64,000 nt of DNA from Lottia gigantea (lineage: Eukaryota > Mollusca > Gastropoda > Lottiidae), in NCBI RefSeq assembly GCF_000327385.1, contig NW_008710370.1, forward strand, positions 446,105 through 510,104, in the 5' to 3' direction. How positions within the stretch are numbered: position 1 is the stretch's first letter; every line of letters starts with the position of its first letter. The notes beneath the pieces are model-generated. The model searched no databases, was not told the DNA's origin, and saw nothing but the letters and a program-made list of their open reading frames with translations. Position numbers and translations under genes: made by a program. Below, in pieces: positions 24,586-35,734 of the stretch.

Positions 24586-24668
24586 TCTTTCGACAAAGAG
24601 ACCTTGTGTTACTTTTACTGAAGTCATCTCATAGAATCCTATTTTCAGAAGATCTGATTCAACAGTAG
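24586..24668 (-). other. Orphan exon-like segment
   Basis: On the minus strand this 83-base segment follows GTCTTTCAG and precedes GTAAGTAC. It is open in one frame, reading TVESDLLKIGFYEMTSVKVT and then QGLFVER. Splice signals and reading frame together look like a genuine internal exon. I found no partner exon and do not recognise the sequence. It may belong to an unresolved minus-strand gene or be a relic. Confidence 0.35.
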
Positions 24669-26124
24669 CTGAAAGACATAACAGAACATATTGCTAAAAT
24701 GTCCCGTTACTATACTTTTCAGACCTATTTCTTACGAAAGTACAAAAGTAAAATACATTACATACTGAATGGACATTAGACGGACTTCGTTTTCGTTATT
24801 TTTATAGCAAAGTCTTTGTTTTGTTAGGCGAGGGTTTGCCATTTTTCCGTCATCCCGTGTTTCAAAATATAAAATAGATATGGACAAAAACGAAAGTGAT
24901 TCAGAACGCTTCCTCTCTGGGGAGGCCTATACCACAGCTTGCATTTTTTGAGGGGTAGGCCCTATGATGTCATAAAAAGCTGAAAATCAAATTTCCTAGA
25001 CATTTAACCTCTAGGCCGTTGAGACTTGGTATACCATTACCATCATTCAACATGCACTCCTTAAAACTCCAACAAGATATACTACCAATGTTTAAGGGGA
25101 TGTATCAATGGAGGTATATAACCTTGAAATTCCTTAACGAGATGAAATGACAACACTGCCACTGATTCAAATCAGCTCTTATGCCCGAAGAGCCTTTAAA
25201 CATGATGCCTTATCATGCAAAAACTGAACAGATTCAATATCTCAAAGGATATGAAATACTTTGAAATATATCGAGAAATGATAGCCAAACGACCTACGAA
25301 GAGCGAATAAATGGGTGACCAAAGTGCTCGGGGCATCTGTTGGATTCTCGGCCTCTTTCCAATGTGCTGAAATCATAGGCATACCCCTCAAGTAAGCAGA
25401 AAGATGAAAATATTGAAGATGTTGAATATTCGAAAAAGACATAAAACTAAATACCTGCATCGATAAACTTTAGTTTTTATCAATATCTATTTTAGTTTAT
25501 GGAGGAGGTTCTCATTCTCACCGTATCGTAAAAGCTGGTTATAATATTTATTCGCAGCGTTTTTCAAATCATTCGCATATTTTGCGATATATTAAAATAT
25601 AAATCGCTTAGTTTTAATGGAATTGCTAGACAGACGTCTGAGTGAAATTTATAATGGTACAAATCGATCAATGTCCCCGATACACCTAATTTTTTTTTAG
25701 AAAACCCCAACTTGTGTATGCTTCTATTTAGGATTCCCTACGGCTATATACTGTTATTATATTTATCCCTTAAAGCCCTAGTAAACAAATATCTGTTGAA
25801 GTTCATTCGAAATACGCTACGCATAATATTATATCTTATACACCAGCATGGTCATTCAACCAAAAAAACACTCATCACGTGACAAAAACAAGTCAGTAAA
25901 ATGTACCTCATTAAGTTGAAAATGATATTAAACATCACCAAAAGAAATGTTCGTCCGTATTTCTTGTTACCGTGACGTTGGACTAGTTTTAACAATGAGC
26001 CACTATTGAACAATGTATTTTCTCTTTGACCGAAATTTACAAATACATGTATAGGATCTCTATTAAATTTTAGATTTGCTCAAACAGAATCGTATCATTG
26101 TTATAAAGAGGACCGATTACTTAC

Positions 26125-26156
26125 ATGCCAAACGGTGAAAATTGTTTGACGTGGAA
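26125..26156 (-). other. Second small exon-like segment, minus strand
   Basis: A 32-base segment follows GCGTTACAG and precedes GTAAGTAATC on the minus strand. It could be a 5' exon of the same transcription unit as 24586-24668, or chance. It is too short to judge coding. Confidence 0.2.
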
Positions 26157-26204
26157 CTGTAACGCAATAAAAAAAATTATTTTAATGCTTCTAGTTACAT
26201 AATT

Positions 26205-27496
26205 GAGAGTGATTGAATGTGATACAACTAAATAAGCTAGAAATGTTCAGTGTGATTTAGGCTACAGTTATTCAATGTAATATCCCGATAAAAGAATAGT
26301 TGTTCAATGTGATACTGGGAAATGAACAATAATTGTTCGATTGTTCAATGTGATACTGATAAAAGTTGTAAAATGTGATGCCATGAAGTAAACAAGAGTT
26401 GTTTAGAGTGATTTTATAGAAAATAAACAAGAGTTGTTCAGTGTGATGCTAAGAAATAAACTTGAGTTGTTTAGGTTTATGGTTTAGACTCGAGTTATTC
26501 AATGTGGTAGGCCAAATAATATTCAAAGGGGTTGTTCCACGTGATACTTGGAAATAAATAGGAATTGTTCACTGTGAAATAGATAGGAGTTGTTCCATGT
26601 GATACCTGGAAATAAATAGGAATTGTTCACTGTGAAAAAGATACGAGTTGTTCATTGTGATACTTGGAAATGAATCGGAATTGTTCACTGTGAAATAGAT
26701 ACGAGTTGTTCAATGTGATACTTGGAAATAAATAGGAATTGTTCACTGTGAAATAGATACGAGTTGTGTTCAATGTGATACTTGGAAATAAATAGGAATT
26801 GTTCACTGTGAAATAGATACGAGTTGTTCAATGTGAAACTTGGAAATAAATAGGAATTGTTCACTGTGAATAGATACGAGTTGTGTTCAATGTGATACTT
26901 GGAAATAAATAGGAATTGTTCACTGTGAAATAGATACGAGTTGTTCAAAGTGATACTTGGAAATAAAGAGGAATTGTTCACTGTGAAATAGATACGAGTT
27001 GTTCAATGTGATACTTGGAAATAAAGAGGAATTGTTCACTGTGAAATAGATACGAGATGTTCAATGTGATACTTGGAAATAAATAGGAATTGTTCACTGT
27101 GAAATAGATACGAGTTGTTCAATGTGATACTTGGAAATAAATAGGAATTGTTCACTGTGAAATAGATACGAGTTGTTCAAAGTGATACTTGGAAATAAAT
27201 AGGTATTGTTCACTGTGAAATAGATACGAGTTGTTCAATGTGATACTTGGAAATAAATAGGAATTGTTCACTGTGAAATAGATACGAGTTGTTCAATGTG
27301 ATACTTGGAAATAAATAGGAATTGTTCACTGTGAAATAGATACGAGTTGTGTTCAATGTGATACTTGGAAATAAATAGGAATTGTTCACTGTGAAATAGA
27401 TACGAGTTGTTCATTGTGATACTTGGAAATAAATAGGAATTGTTCACTGTGAAATAGATACGAGTTGTTCATTGTGATACTTGGAAATAAATAGGA
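26205..27496. repeat. 58-bp minisatellite abutting the ARRDC start codon
   Basis: About 16 near-identical 58-bp units run from about 26530 to 27496. Each is a dimer of related halves, one with GAATTGTTCACTGTGAAATA and one with GTTGTTCAATGTGATACTTG. Before about 26530 the half-unit word TTGTTCAATGTGAT recurs at irregular spacing, as expected for an older array that later amplified as a dimer. The last unit ends AAATAAATAGG directly before the ATG at 27497. Confidence 0.9.
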
Positions 27497-30400
27497 ATGA
27501 GTAACATTTCTACATTTGAGGTAATTCTCTTCAATGACAATGGTGTCTGTGAACCAGGACAGAAGCTAATTGGTGAAGTCATCATAGAAAATAGCCACCC
27601 TGTTAAAATAAAAGGTAGTACGACCTTTTTCATTCAAATTTAAAGTTTCTATTTCTAATCTTCTATATGAATATTAAGGATCTCGTTATAATATTAATTC
27701 TTGGTATGGTTTTGGTACCCGCACATTGGTTTACGACCATAATTAATACGATATGATTCCTATTAGCATCATCGTTACCTTCCTATTTGTTGATTAAACA
27801 GTATGGGTATTTATCATTATTACATTTGAGTGCATTGTTGAGTTCTTCGATTAAAACAATTGGTTGCCTTGCAAGATATGTCCACTTTCCCGATACATTT
27901 TCAGTATATCAAGGGCATGTCACCTATCTGTGTCAAATCATACCAAAAATCTAATTTGTATAAGATATTGTTGATTTAAACAAACACACATTATTTAATA
28001 AAATTCGGACATAAACTGTCACCTCTATCGCCAACAAATTTAGAGTCAAGGGCAATAACTCAAATTCCGTTGATCGAAAAATTGTCAAATTAAATTTTGA
28101 CTAATATTTCATCATTATAAATAATCATACCAAATTTCATTTTAATAGGATGAAAAATGTACTCTCTATTGTGTTCACAAACAAATTTTTACGCGATTTT
28201 CATAAATCAAGGGCAATAACTCAAAAACCGTTCATCGAAAGATAGCCAACTTCAGACTTGATGTGGGCGTGTAAAAAAAGAAAGAGGTTTACTATTCCGC
28301 ATCTAATTATTGAAGATACAATGTCATGCACTGAGGAATCGAGATTTTGTGGCATTGGATTAAAGGGATTGTAAAGAGGTTTTCAAAATTTTGTATGTGT
28401 TTCGGGGACGCTGACAGAATTCTAATTTTTGATCAGACGTCTGTGGTTCCAGCAATTCCACTAGAACTTAGTGTTTGATGTCGTCACTAATCGTAAAATA
28501 GGCCCATCGCGATTAGTGATGCAGGAACCACAGGATTGGATTTGTATACAAATTGGTGCTATCCAGTGTCCTTGATACACATAAAATTTTTAGAAAACTC
28601 CTTTACAATCTCTTTAATTTCTCAGTTATAAACTGTCAGAGGATCTTCAACGAAAAGAAAGCGAGCATTATAAACAAATAATTTTTTAATGGGATAGTTT
28701 GATTTTTTTCTCTTTTGAGACTTGGGGCGTGTAATACTTTAAACTACATGCCAAAATATAGTTTCAACTTTAAATATTTAAGTTCCAAAGAGCTATAAAT
28801 ATTTAGCCTATTTACGTAAACGGTTTAAATCGAACGTGCTATCATGACAGAAACAACAATTTCCACGCGCAAACAATGGCAGTACCAGCAGGCCCGTAGC
28901 TAAGGGGTGGCGAGGGTGGGTACAGACTTACTGAAGAAAATAATTGCCCCCCCCCCCCCTATATTTGAAATTTAGATTACTTGTTGAGTCAAAAAGTGGA
29001 GCCCCCCTCCCCCCCCCTTATATAAAAAATGGGACCCCCCCCCCCCCCCCCCCCCCCTTTGAGACTCTAGGATAGCCTATGTATCAGACTATCCCTTTAA
29101 ACGAATATAATACTCTTTATAGGACATTTTCTGTGATATTTAAACATAAACAACAATATAAACCCAGCTAATGACAATGAACTTTTGACCTGTTGTTGTT
29201 ATCAACATGATACTGGACGCAGAGTCAATTCGTTGACCACGAAGCTTTCGGATCCGGTTATCAAACTGGATTGTCACAATTAGGTAGGAATTTTTTAAAT
29301 CCTCATCATCAAGATAACTGGCTGAGTTATTAAGGTTAACTTTCCAATAAATGGACTTAAGACCAAAGCTTACCAACTTATTGAGTAAGTGCGAGAAATA
29401 GAAGCTATAAGAGTCTGCTATGCACAAACACTCAAATAGAAACTAAAAGATAGTGGACCACAGCCATATACGCCCACCGCGGCATGCGGATGGTAAATAT
29501 TAAGGATTTTGGGGCAAAGGCAATAACTCTGCTTCTTACGGTCGAAAATAGCTCAAGTTCGAACTCGATCTTCGTTTTATGAACATGTCTACACATAACT
29601 AATTTCATTTGATTCCGTCAAAAAAAAAAGTTTTTAGAGCGTTTACAAGCAAACGCTTGACGGACGGACGGACCGACGGACGCACAGGGGTGCCGACAAT
29701 ATACGTCCACATAGAGAGATGTGGACGTATAAAAAGGATTCTCTACACTATGAAACAGGTCGTATCATGTCGAGTTTATCTTAAAATGTACTATTAAGAT
29801 AGTTTTAGATATATAGATATAATAATATAGTATCATATTGAATACATGTAAAACCAAATCACTTCATGTACGTCGTCGCATAGTAAGCAACGTTTTTATA
29901 ACTTACCAAATAAGCCATTGTTTTTCTATATATATATGAAATACATACTTATTTATAAAAAAGGAAATGGGTCAAGGATAAGCCCTTAATTGTTTACAGT
30001 AAAGATTTAAAGAGTCAGCTAGACCAGACTGGGTAAAAAAAACCATATCGTTCGAGCACAAGAAAGCTACGTAACCTTGTCGCGTCGCCCTGTTCATGAT
30101 ACTTTGACAGTTGGGAGTGAAAAAAAGAACATGCAGGCAAGTGGCATTGTCCTTGCACCAAACTTCCCTCGGCACTTTAGTCAGTGTTCGTCTTCATTAA
30201 CCTGCATTACAGAGAGAAATATAACTCTATTTTATACCATACCTATAAGAACACAACGATCGTTGATGTCTTACGTCATAGGCCTACTGTGATATTTTTG
30301 TGTAGATATGTGGTCCAATATTTGTTCCAAGTGTTACAATGACAAACATATTCATTGGGTTTGAAATTTACAATAGAAGTCAGCTACTTTAAATTTGATA

Positions 30401-33400
30401 ACATATCATGTTTACTTTTAATTTTGTAGAGATACGCATAGAATGTAATGGTACAGCTCATGTACACTGGGTAGATACGAGGAATTCAGAAGGGGCAGTA
30501 GCACCTGAGTCAGCAGATGAACAATATTATAACTGTTACCAACTCTTATATCCTCTACCAGCTACAGGTAAAGCAAACAAAGTCTTTCAGTAATTTGTCA
30601 GATATGCATTTGCCCGAATGAAGTCCTCCATCTTGAGAATGTCGTAAATGAAGCAATGTGTGGTTTGCTATAAATTGCTATTTGTCCAAACCACACCCCC
30701 ATTCGCCTTACAAGGTCAAAACCCGTATTCGGGATACGATGCTATCGGTTGTACTTCAATGAAGCTCACTGTGGTTTGTAGATTATAGCATTATTTTCAC
30801 ACTATCCTCACACCATTGCCCTGTTCTTCATTGGAGCCGATACATATAGCGTTACCTTTTCTCGGTAGAGGAACCACAACCAAAACAGCAGAACACAAAA
30901 CTCAATATTTCAATCATTATGCAATTCTATGTAAATATTTTTTAGAGTCAGAAGCACAAACAGAAATGCCATCAGAATCTGCTGTTATAAGAGAAGATAA
31001 ACTTCGAATTTTAGAAGCAGGAAGCCACTCCTTTCCATTTGAATTCCCTATACCACCAAAGTTACCATGTTCATTTGAAGGGCCTTATGGACACGTTAGA
31101 TATTGGTTACGAGCAGTCATAGAAAAACATTGGAAATTGAAAGTGAATGTTCGGCCATTCAAGATTACTCCAAAACTTGATCTCAACAATGTACCCCACT
31201 CAAATGTAAGTAGTCCTAGAATATGTCTAATTGTATGTTTATCATCTATTAGATCACGAACTCATAAGCAGAGCAGTGCACTGGACAGCGAGCTTACCAT
31301 TAACGTGGACACACGAGTCATACATTGCTATTTTAAATTATGCCAAATGGCAAATCGTCTAATTCAAAGTCTACCAGCTACCCAGTTCTGTTGGTTTATT
31401 GATTATGAATTATGAATTGGCATTGAGATAGATGAGTCTTTGTACGATATTCATCTCTGTGGTGAAAATGAACCGTCCACTTTAATTTTACTAGCGATTA
31501 GTATTAAGATAACCATGGGAAACCACTACCAAGTCGATGGTCCAATATCCTTATGAAACCAAACAGAACAATACTAAGAAAGCGTGGGAACTATGACAGC
31601 AGTCGGCTTCAATATGAGATGAGCATTTGTCAGTCTTTCAGTACAGAAGTTCTCGTAACGGACTTCCTGCACATTATTCAGTGGTTTTCCATTTCTTGCA
31701 TTGGAAGGTTAACCCACATAATTATCCAAATCTATGTGTTGCTGATATACATTTGTAAACAGGGTAAATGAGCTCCTGTCAATTTCATTCAGGTAACCAT
31801 TCTAAAAAAAGTTGTAAACTGCAATCTGCTATTCCGGTAGAACTATATATAAGGTAATTTCATGTTTTATGCATTTTTCAGGAAGAGATTACTATATCTA
31901 AAAGTTTTCCTCTGTCAACATTTCTACAACAATCTGCTTCAGTTTTCGCGTCTGTAAATCTGCCCAAGAAAGGCTATGTTTTAGGTGAAACTATTCCAGT
32001 TAATATTTATATCAAAAACGACAGCAATAAAAATTTGTGGGCAACTTCTTTAAAATTAAAAATGGTAAGTGTAACCATATCATTAAATGTGAAATGTGAA
32101 TGATCTATAAATGTCAGTGGTACATATTTCACTTGCGTATAAAGGAATAAGACTACATCAGTTGGTGAAACTGCACTTTCCTTGAAAGCATTAGAGATCC
32201 CAACGAATGTCCTACTTCGAAAGTAAAAACAACGGTAGCAATCTGCCTTCCTTATTCACTTATTATTTATATTAGACACTACTCTGGTGAAATTTCCCTC
32301 ACTGTTCGTCTTCACGAACCCCACGATCCCATGAGCAGAAAACTAGAATATAACGCTATAGTGTATTATTTTCAGAATTTACATTATGAAACACCAAGTC
32401 AAAGTCGAAATACAAAAATCAATTTGAGTAAAGTAAAACTCGGAAAGGTATTAGCTGGTGAAACAATTGAAAGAGTCGGTAATTTATCAATACCTAATGA
32501 TCTACCACCTAATCTGAATGGATGTGGTCTAATCAACGTTAAATATTCCATTATGGTAAGTTTTTTCAATTTAGTTCCCAATACATAAAAACTCACTCAC
32601 TCAGAAGTAAAAAAGGGGCATAATATTATTGCTTAAATTTGCAAAAATCGTGTAACAGATAAAATCCATCAGTTTTTGTTGTCCAAGGGCTCTTTGGATT
32701 TGAGCTCCACTAACCAGTGGCTCAACCCGATGAGTAGTTCAACCAGTCCCTGTGGTGGTTGGGCCACTGCTACTGGCGCCCTCTAGTTCTGTGAGTCGTT
32801 TGGCCGGGAGAATGTGCTCACCATTCCCAACACACGACTGGTCTATAGGCATCTCTATCGGAGAGCCAAGTTATTAATGTTTATTTGATATACATATACA
32901 TTCCCGATAATGTTTAATCGCGCTTGGTTTGATACATGAGTCTATTGTCGTCTCTACCTCCAACAGTGAGTTGACTATCGGAAAAAATTTAATTGGAAAC
33001 TTGCCAATTTCGTATGATTATTCTGAAAATTAATAGAAAGAAATGTTTAGGAATTTTTTTTTTCTTTCAGCTCAAAATCAAGCCATCCTTATTTTCATTG
33101 TCAACTTTTAAAACAGCAGTTGATATAGTTATTGGTACCATACCTTTCAGATCTATACCGTCATCACATTCAATGGTCTTTAGTAAGTATACGACGTCCT
33201 GTTAAAGGGATTGTAAAGAGGTTTTCTAAATTCTGTATGTGTATCGGGGTTTGGGACAATTATAGTATCAATTTGCGCCAATTCCAATTCTACTAAACTA
33301 AGTGTTTTAGGGCGTCTCAAAGGTCTTACGTGATACAAGCAAATTTTGCGGGAGTGACGTCATAAAACACTTAGTTTTAGTGGAATTACAGGAACCACAG

Positions 33401-33803
33401 ATGTCTGAACATTAGAATGGTGCAAATTGATGCTAGCAGTGCCCCCGATACACATAAAAATCTAGAAAGCCTCTTTTCAATCCCTTAAAGTAACTTCGCC
33501 TTGCTCATTAATGTCCCGAAAATTAAAATTGAACCCTCATTGACAGGGTTTGTTTTTAACGATCCAGCGAAATTATCCTGTCAGACAAGCCGACAGAAAT
33601 TTGGTGCTTTCCTGGCGGGTCCTCTCTCCCAACCTTACAGTATCATTGGCCTTTAAACGTTGTTATTCTGTTTATAAACTAATGATATATAAGCTAATTG
33701 TTCTGATATTTATGTTTATGTAGGTCTACCACCAAGTTATGGAGAAATCATGAATACCACTGATTTACCAAGTTATTATGATATTGTGACAATAGAAAGT
33801 TAG
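27497..33803 (+). CDS. Alpha-arrestin (arrestin domain-containing protein)
   Basis: Seven exons, 27497-27614, 30430-30567, 30946-31205, 31882-32064, 32376-32555, 33071-33182 and 33724-33803, give 356 residues with matching phases. The N-terminal arrestin domain starts FEVILFNDNGVCEPGQKLIG. The third exon has HSFPFEFPIPPKLPCSFEG and YGHVRYWLRAVIEK, the signature seen in ARRDC2/3/4 and TXNIP. The fourth holds the C-terminal-domain word KKGYVLGETIPVNIYIKN. The last exon carries LPPSYGEI, a PPxY motif for Nedd4-family WW domains, then PSYYDIV. The family works as a ubiquitin-ligase adaptor for membrane-protein trafficking. The chosen ATG is the first in the open frame and lies right after a minisatellite. 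Which vertebrate paralogue it matches best cannot be settled here. Confidence 0.92.
27858..28275 (+). repeat. Interspersed repeat with ~165-bp subrepeats (short copy)
   Basis: Same family as 10310 and 16010: GCAAGATATGTCCACTTTCC, ATTTTCAGTATATCAAGGGC and AGGGCAATAACTCAAAAACC. The right end is ATGTGGGCGTGTAAAAAA. It lies in ARRDC intron 1. Confidence 0.7.
28360..28617. repeat. Palindromic MITE with TTAA at both ends
   Basis: Starts TTAAAGGGATTGTAAAGAGG and ends TTTACAATCTCTTTAA. The inner arm TGTGGTTCCAGCAATTCCAC has its complement near GCAGGAACCACAG. It lies in ARRDC intron 1. Confidence 0.8.
28880..29070. repeat. Poly-C tracts within a repeat-like segment
   Basis: Runs of 13, 9 and 23 cytosines lie within 110 bases, the longest at 29035-29057. 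The segment opens with GGCCCGTAGCTAAGGGGTGG, a repeat-like lead-in. The minus strand is G-rich and could form quadruplexes. Long C runs are also where assembly length is least reliable. Confidence 0.7.
29441..29735 (+). repeat. TATACGCCCAC-family repeat, fullest copy
   Basis: Starts near AAAGATAGTGGACCACAGCC with TATACGCCCAC at 29467-29477 and ends with GTGGACGTATA at 29721-29731, a near-perfect inverted pair. The interior has GGTCGAAAATAGCTCAAGTT and tandem GACGGACG words. It lies in ARRDC intron 1. Confidence 0.8.
30095..30215 (+). repeat. SINE tail fragment
   Basis: GACAGTTGGGAGTGAAAAAA, CCAAACTTCCCTCG and GTTCGTCTTCATTAACCTGC match the tail of the SINE at 22158-22505. The head is missing. 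Confidence 0.5.
32690..32870. other. GC-richer segment in ARRDC intron 5
   Basis: The stretch with CCAGTGGCTCAACCCGATGA and GGCCGGGAGAATGTGCTCAC is more GC-rich than its surroundings. It may be a repeat fragment. No partner copy was found in the window. Confidence 0.25.
33202..33488. repeat. Palindromic MITE with TTAA at both ends
   Basis: Starts TTAAAGGGATTGTAAAGAGG and ends TTCAATCCCTTAA. The inner arms hold CTAAACTAAGTGTTTTAGG and AAAACACTTAGTTTTAGTGG. It begins 20 bases after the splice donor of the ARRDC exon at 33071-33182. Confidence 0.8.
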
Positions 33804-35734
33804 TTATGGTATTTAGAGTTGTGTCATAATACGTATAGTCGCGAAATTAATAGACCAGAGTATTTCCATTGGAAATCTGTAGCCTACACGCCGATAAATT
33901 TTGTCTAAACGATCTTATGCTTTATTAAATAATGTTAAAACAGCTTTCGCTTATGAGACGCCTTCGGAAATTTTTAGCACCTGAACAACGTGTTGCGAAA
34001 TTATCTGGCATGTTAACAGAATAATATGTTGATGCCATCTGATAAAACAAGGTATTTTGAATAGACCTTTTACTTACATAGATTATGTTAGCAGTTAGAA
34101 TGTAGAAGAGAGACAAGCAATGTGCAATATGATGTCTTGGCTTGAATTACAAGAACAGACCTACCTGTCATCAGGAACTATTGAACTATTGGCTGAATCC
34201 CCGACGTGTTTATTATATATAGCAGACTTCATCCATTCTGAAAATAAACGAATTAAAAATGAAATGCTTGTGGTCCAAAGCTGAGGCCATTGCACTATGT
34301 ACGTCCACGATTGTAGACCTAATGATAGAAAATGAAAAAGTAGTTTGGTAAACTGTGAAACCACCACAGCTCAATAGATATAATTTCCGACGTATGCAAG
34401 GCCAGAATTACGTCTTTCCCATGTAGCGTAATGTCTCTAAAATAAAGGCTACTATACCGGGTGTTATGTGTGTCGTTAGGGGTGGCACAGAATGCTCAGA
34501 TAGACTATATCAACTGCTCAGGTCGCCGTCAAGATCAATTTACGGTTCGGGCACACTAACAGCAGATTTTTGTGGCAGACTCGAATCTCAAGTGTACCGG
34601 CGCTTCCACGACAAGATTATCGCGTTGTTCTATGGTTTATAAGTCAGCTAGGTCGTTATCCAATCAGATTCATTACCCGTTCAATTGCATGATCCGCACG
34701 TGTTTATCGACATGTGGAAAACGACCGACTGGAGATCTTTTATCTCCTTGTGTACCTGCATCCGGTTGTTTTGGCTACATATGCCAATAACCAAGATCAC
34801 CAACATAAACCTGGGTAGGCAAAGGCTAACCGAGTGTATTAAAATCTGACGAATACACGTCTCTCATGGGGGGTTTAATATGCTATATTTAAGCTTTAAG
34901 TCATGGACGGTAATGCAAAAAACTTTTCATAAATTGCTGAAATCTCTATCACAATCAAAAAACCAATAATTATAAGAAGAAAAAAAACGTTTATCGAAAA
35001 TTCATAAAATTTTAACTTACCCAAGCCAAGATCTCATCAATATTTTAAAGCATATTAGCCTATTGACATTGATGTTGTCAAAATCCGAACTCATGAGGAC
35101 CCAAGGACGAAAAATAATATAGGCCTATATCATAATTCTAGCCTTTACTTCAAGCAAGAGACGCAGCCCAACCCAGACACAACTTCACTTCAACCAAGAA
35201 ACATTCCACTAACCATCAGAGAATTTCGTACAAGTCTGCAGTAGACGTCGATCTATCAAAGATGAAACAAAGGGAGGCAACTGCAATGGTTGAAAATATC
35301 CATAAAGGTAAAGGCCAAGTTAAGTCAACAGGTGTAAAAGGCAATGACAACGACAATGCCAGGTTTCAATTCTGTCAAGTGATAAGAAGGGCACCTTGAA
35401 ATCATGTTTTTTCAGCAGGTATAAAGTAATATGTTAACGACTATTTTATAGTGACTGTCAATTATGGAAAGGAACTGTGGTCATTTCCATCGGTTATGCT
35501 TTAGTTGTAGGGTTAAGGACGGTTTTTAACATTGAAACTTTCTACAAGGAATATTCTTTTTTACCTGTGAAACAATATAATTATGATATATAGTGCCACG
35601 CCCACACAGTTCGGTACTATCATTATAATCAACACGTGGTTTTGTTTTGATTTAGACAGGAAATGATATTTTGAGTTTGCGCATTTGAAGGGAAATCCGG
35701 GTACCTGACAAGCCGTCACAGCCAAGAAATCAAC
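33804..35734. other. Intergenic between ARRDC gene and WDR20
   Basis: No gene is visible. It contains the interspersed repeat at 34568-34790 and an AATAAA at 34441-34446 that could serve the arrestin gene. The last few hundred bases should include the WDR20 promoter and 5' UTR. Confidence 0.5.
34568..34790 (+). repeat. Unclassified interspersed repeat, copy 3
   Basis: GCGCTTCCACGACAAGATTA, CCAATCAGATTCATTACCC, GTGGAAAACGACCGACTGGA and ATCTCCTTGTGTACCTG align with 11240-11510. Confidence 0.65.

Larger units (their letters stand above)
22857..26529. other. Intergenic between TMEM179 and ARRDC gene
   Basis: No gene is confirmed. It holds the TMEM179 poly(A) signal (23009-23014), an inverted-repeat element (24079-24188), fragments of the palindromic MITE near 25620-25720, two orphan minus-strand exon-like segments (24586-24668 and 26125-26156), and degenerate precursors of the minisatellite from about 26205. 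Confidence 0.5.

Noticed and set aside
25242-25460. 72-residue minus-strand frame between TMEM179 and the arrestin gene
   Set aside because: It contains a protein-like stretch around HLSAYLRGMPMISAHW, but I could not place matching splice sites or a family.
26685-26981. 98-residue minus-strand frame in the minisatellite
   Set aside because: The frame is a translation of the 58-bp array with repeated NNSYLF-type words; it follows unit length and not coding constraint.
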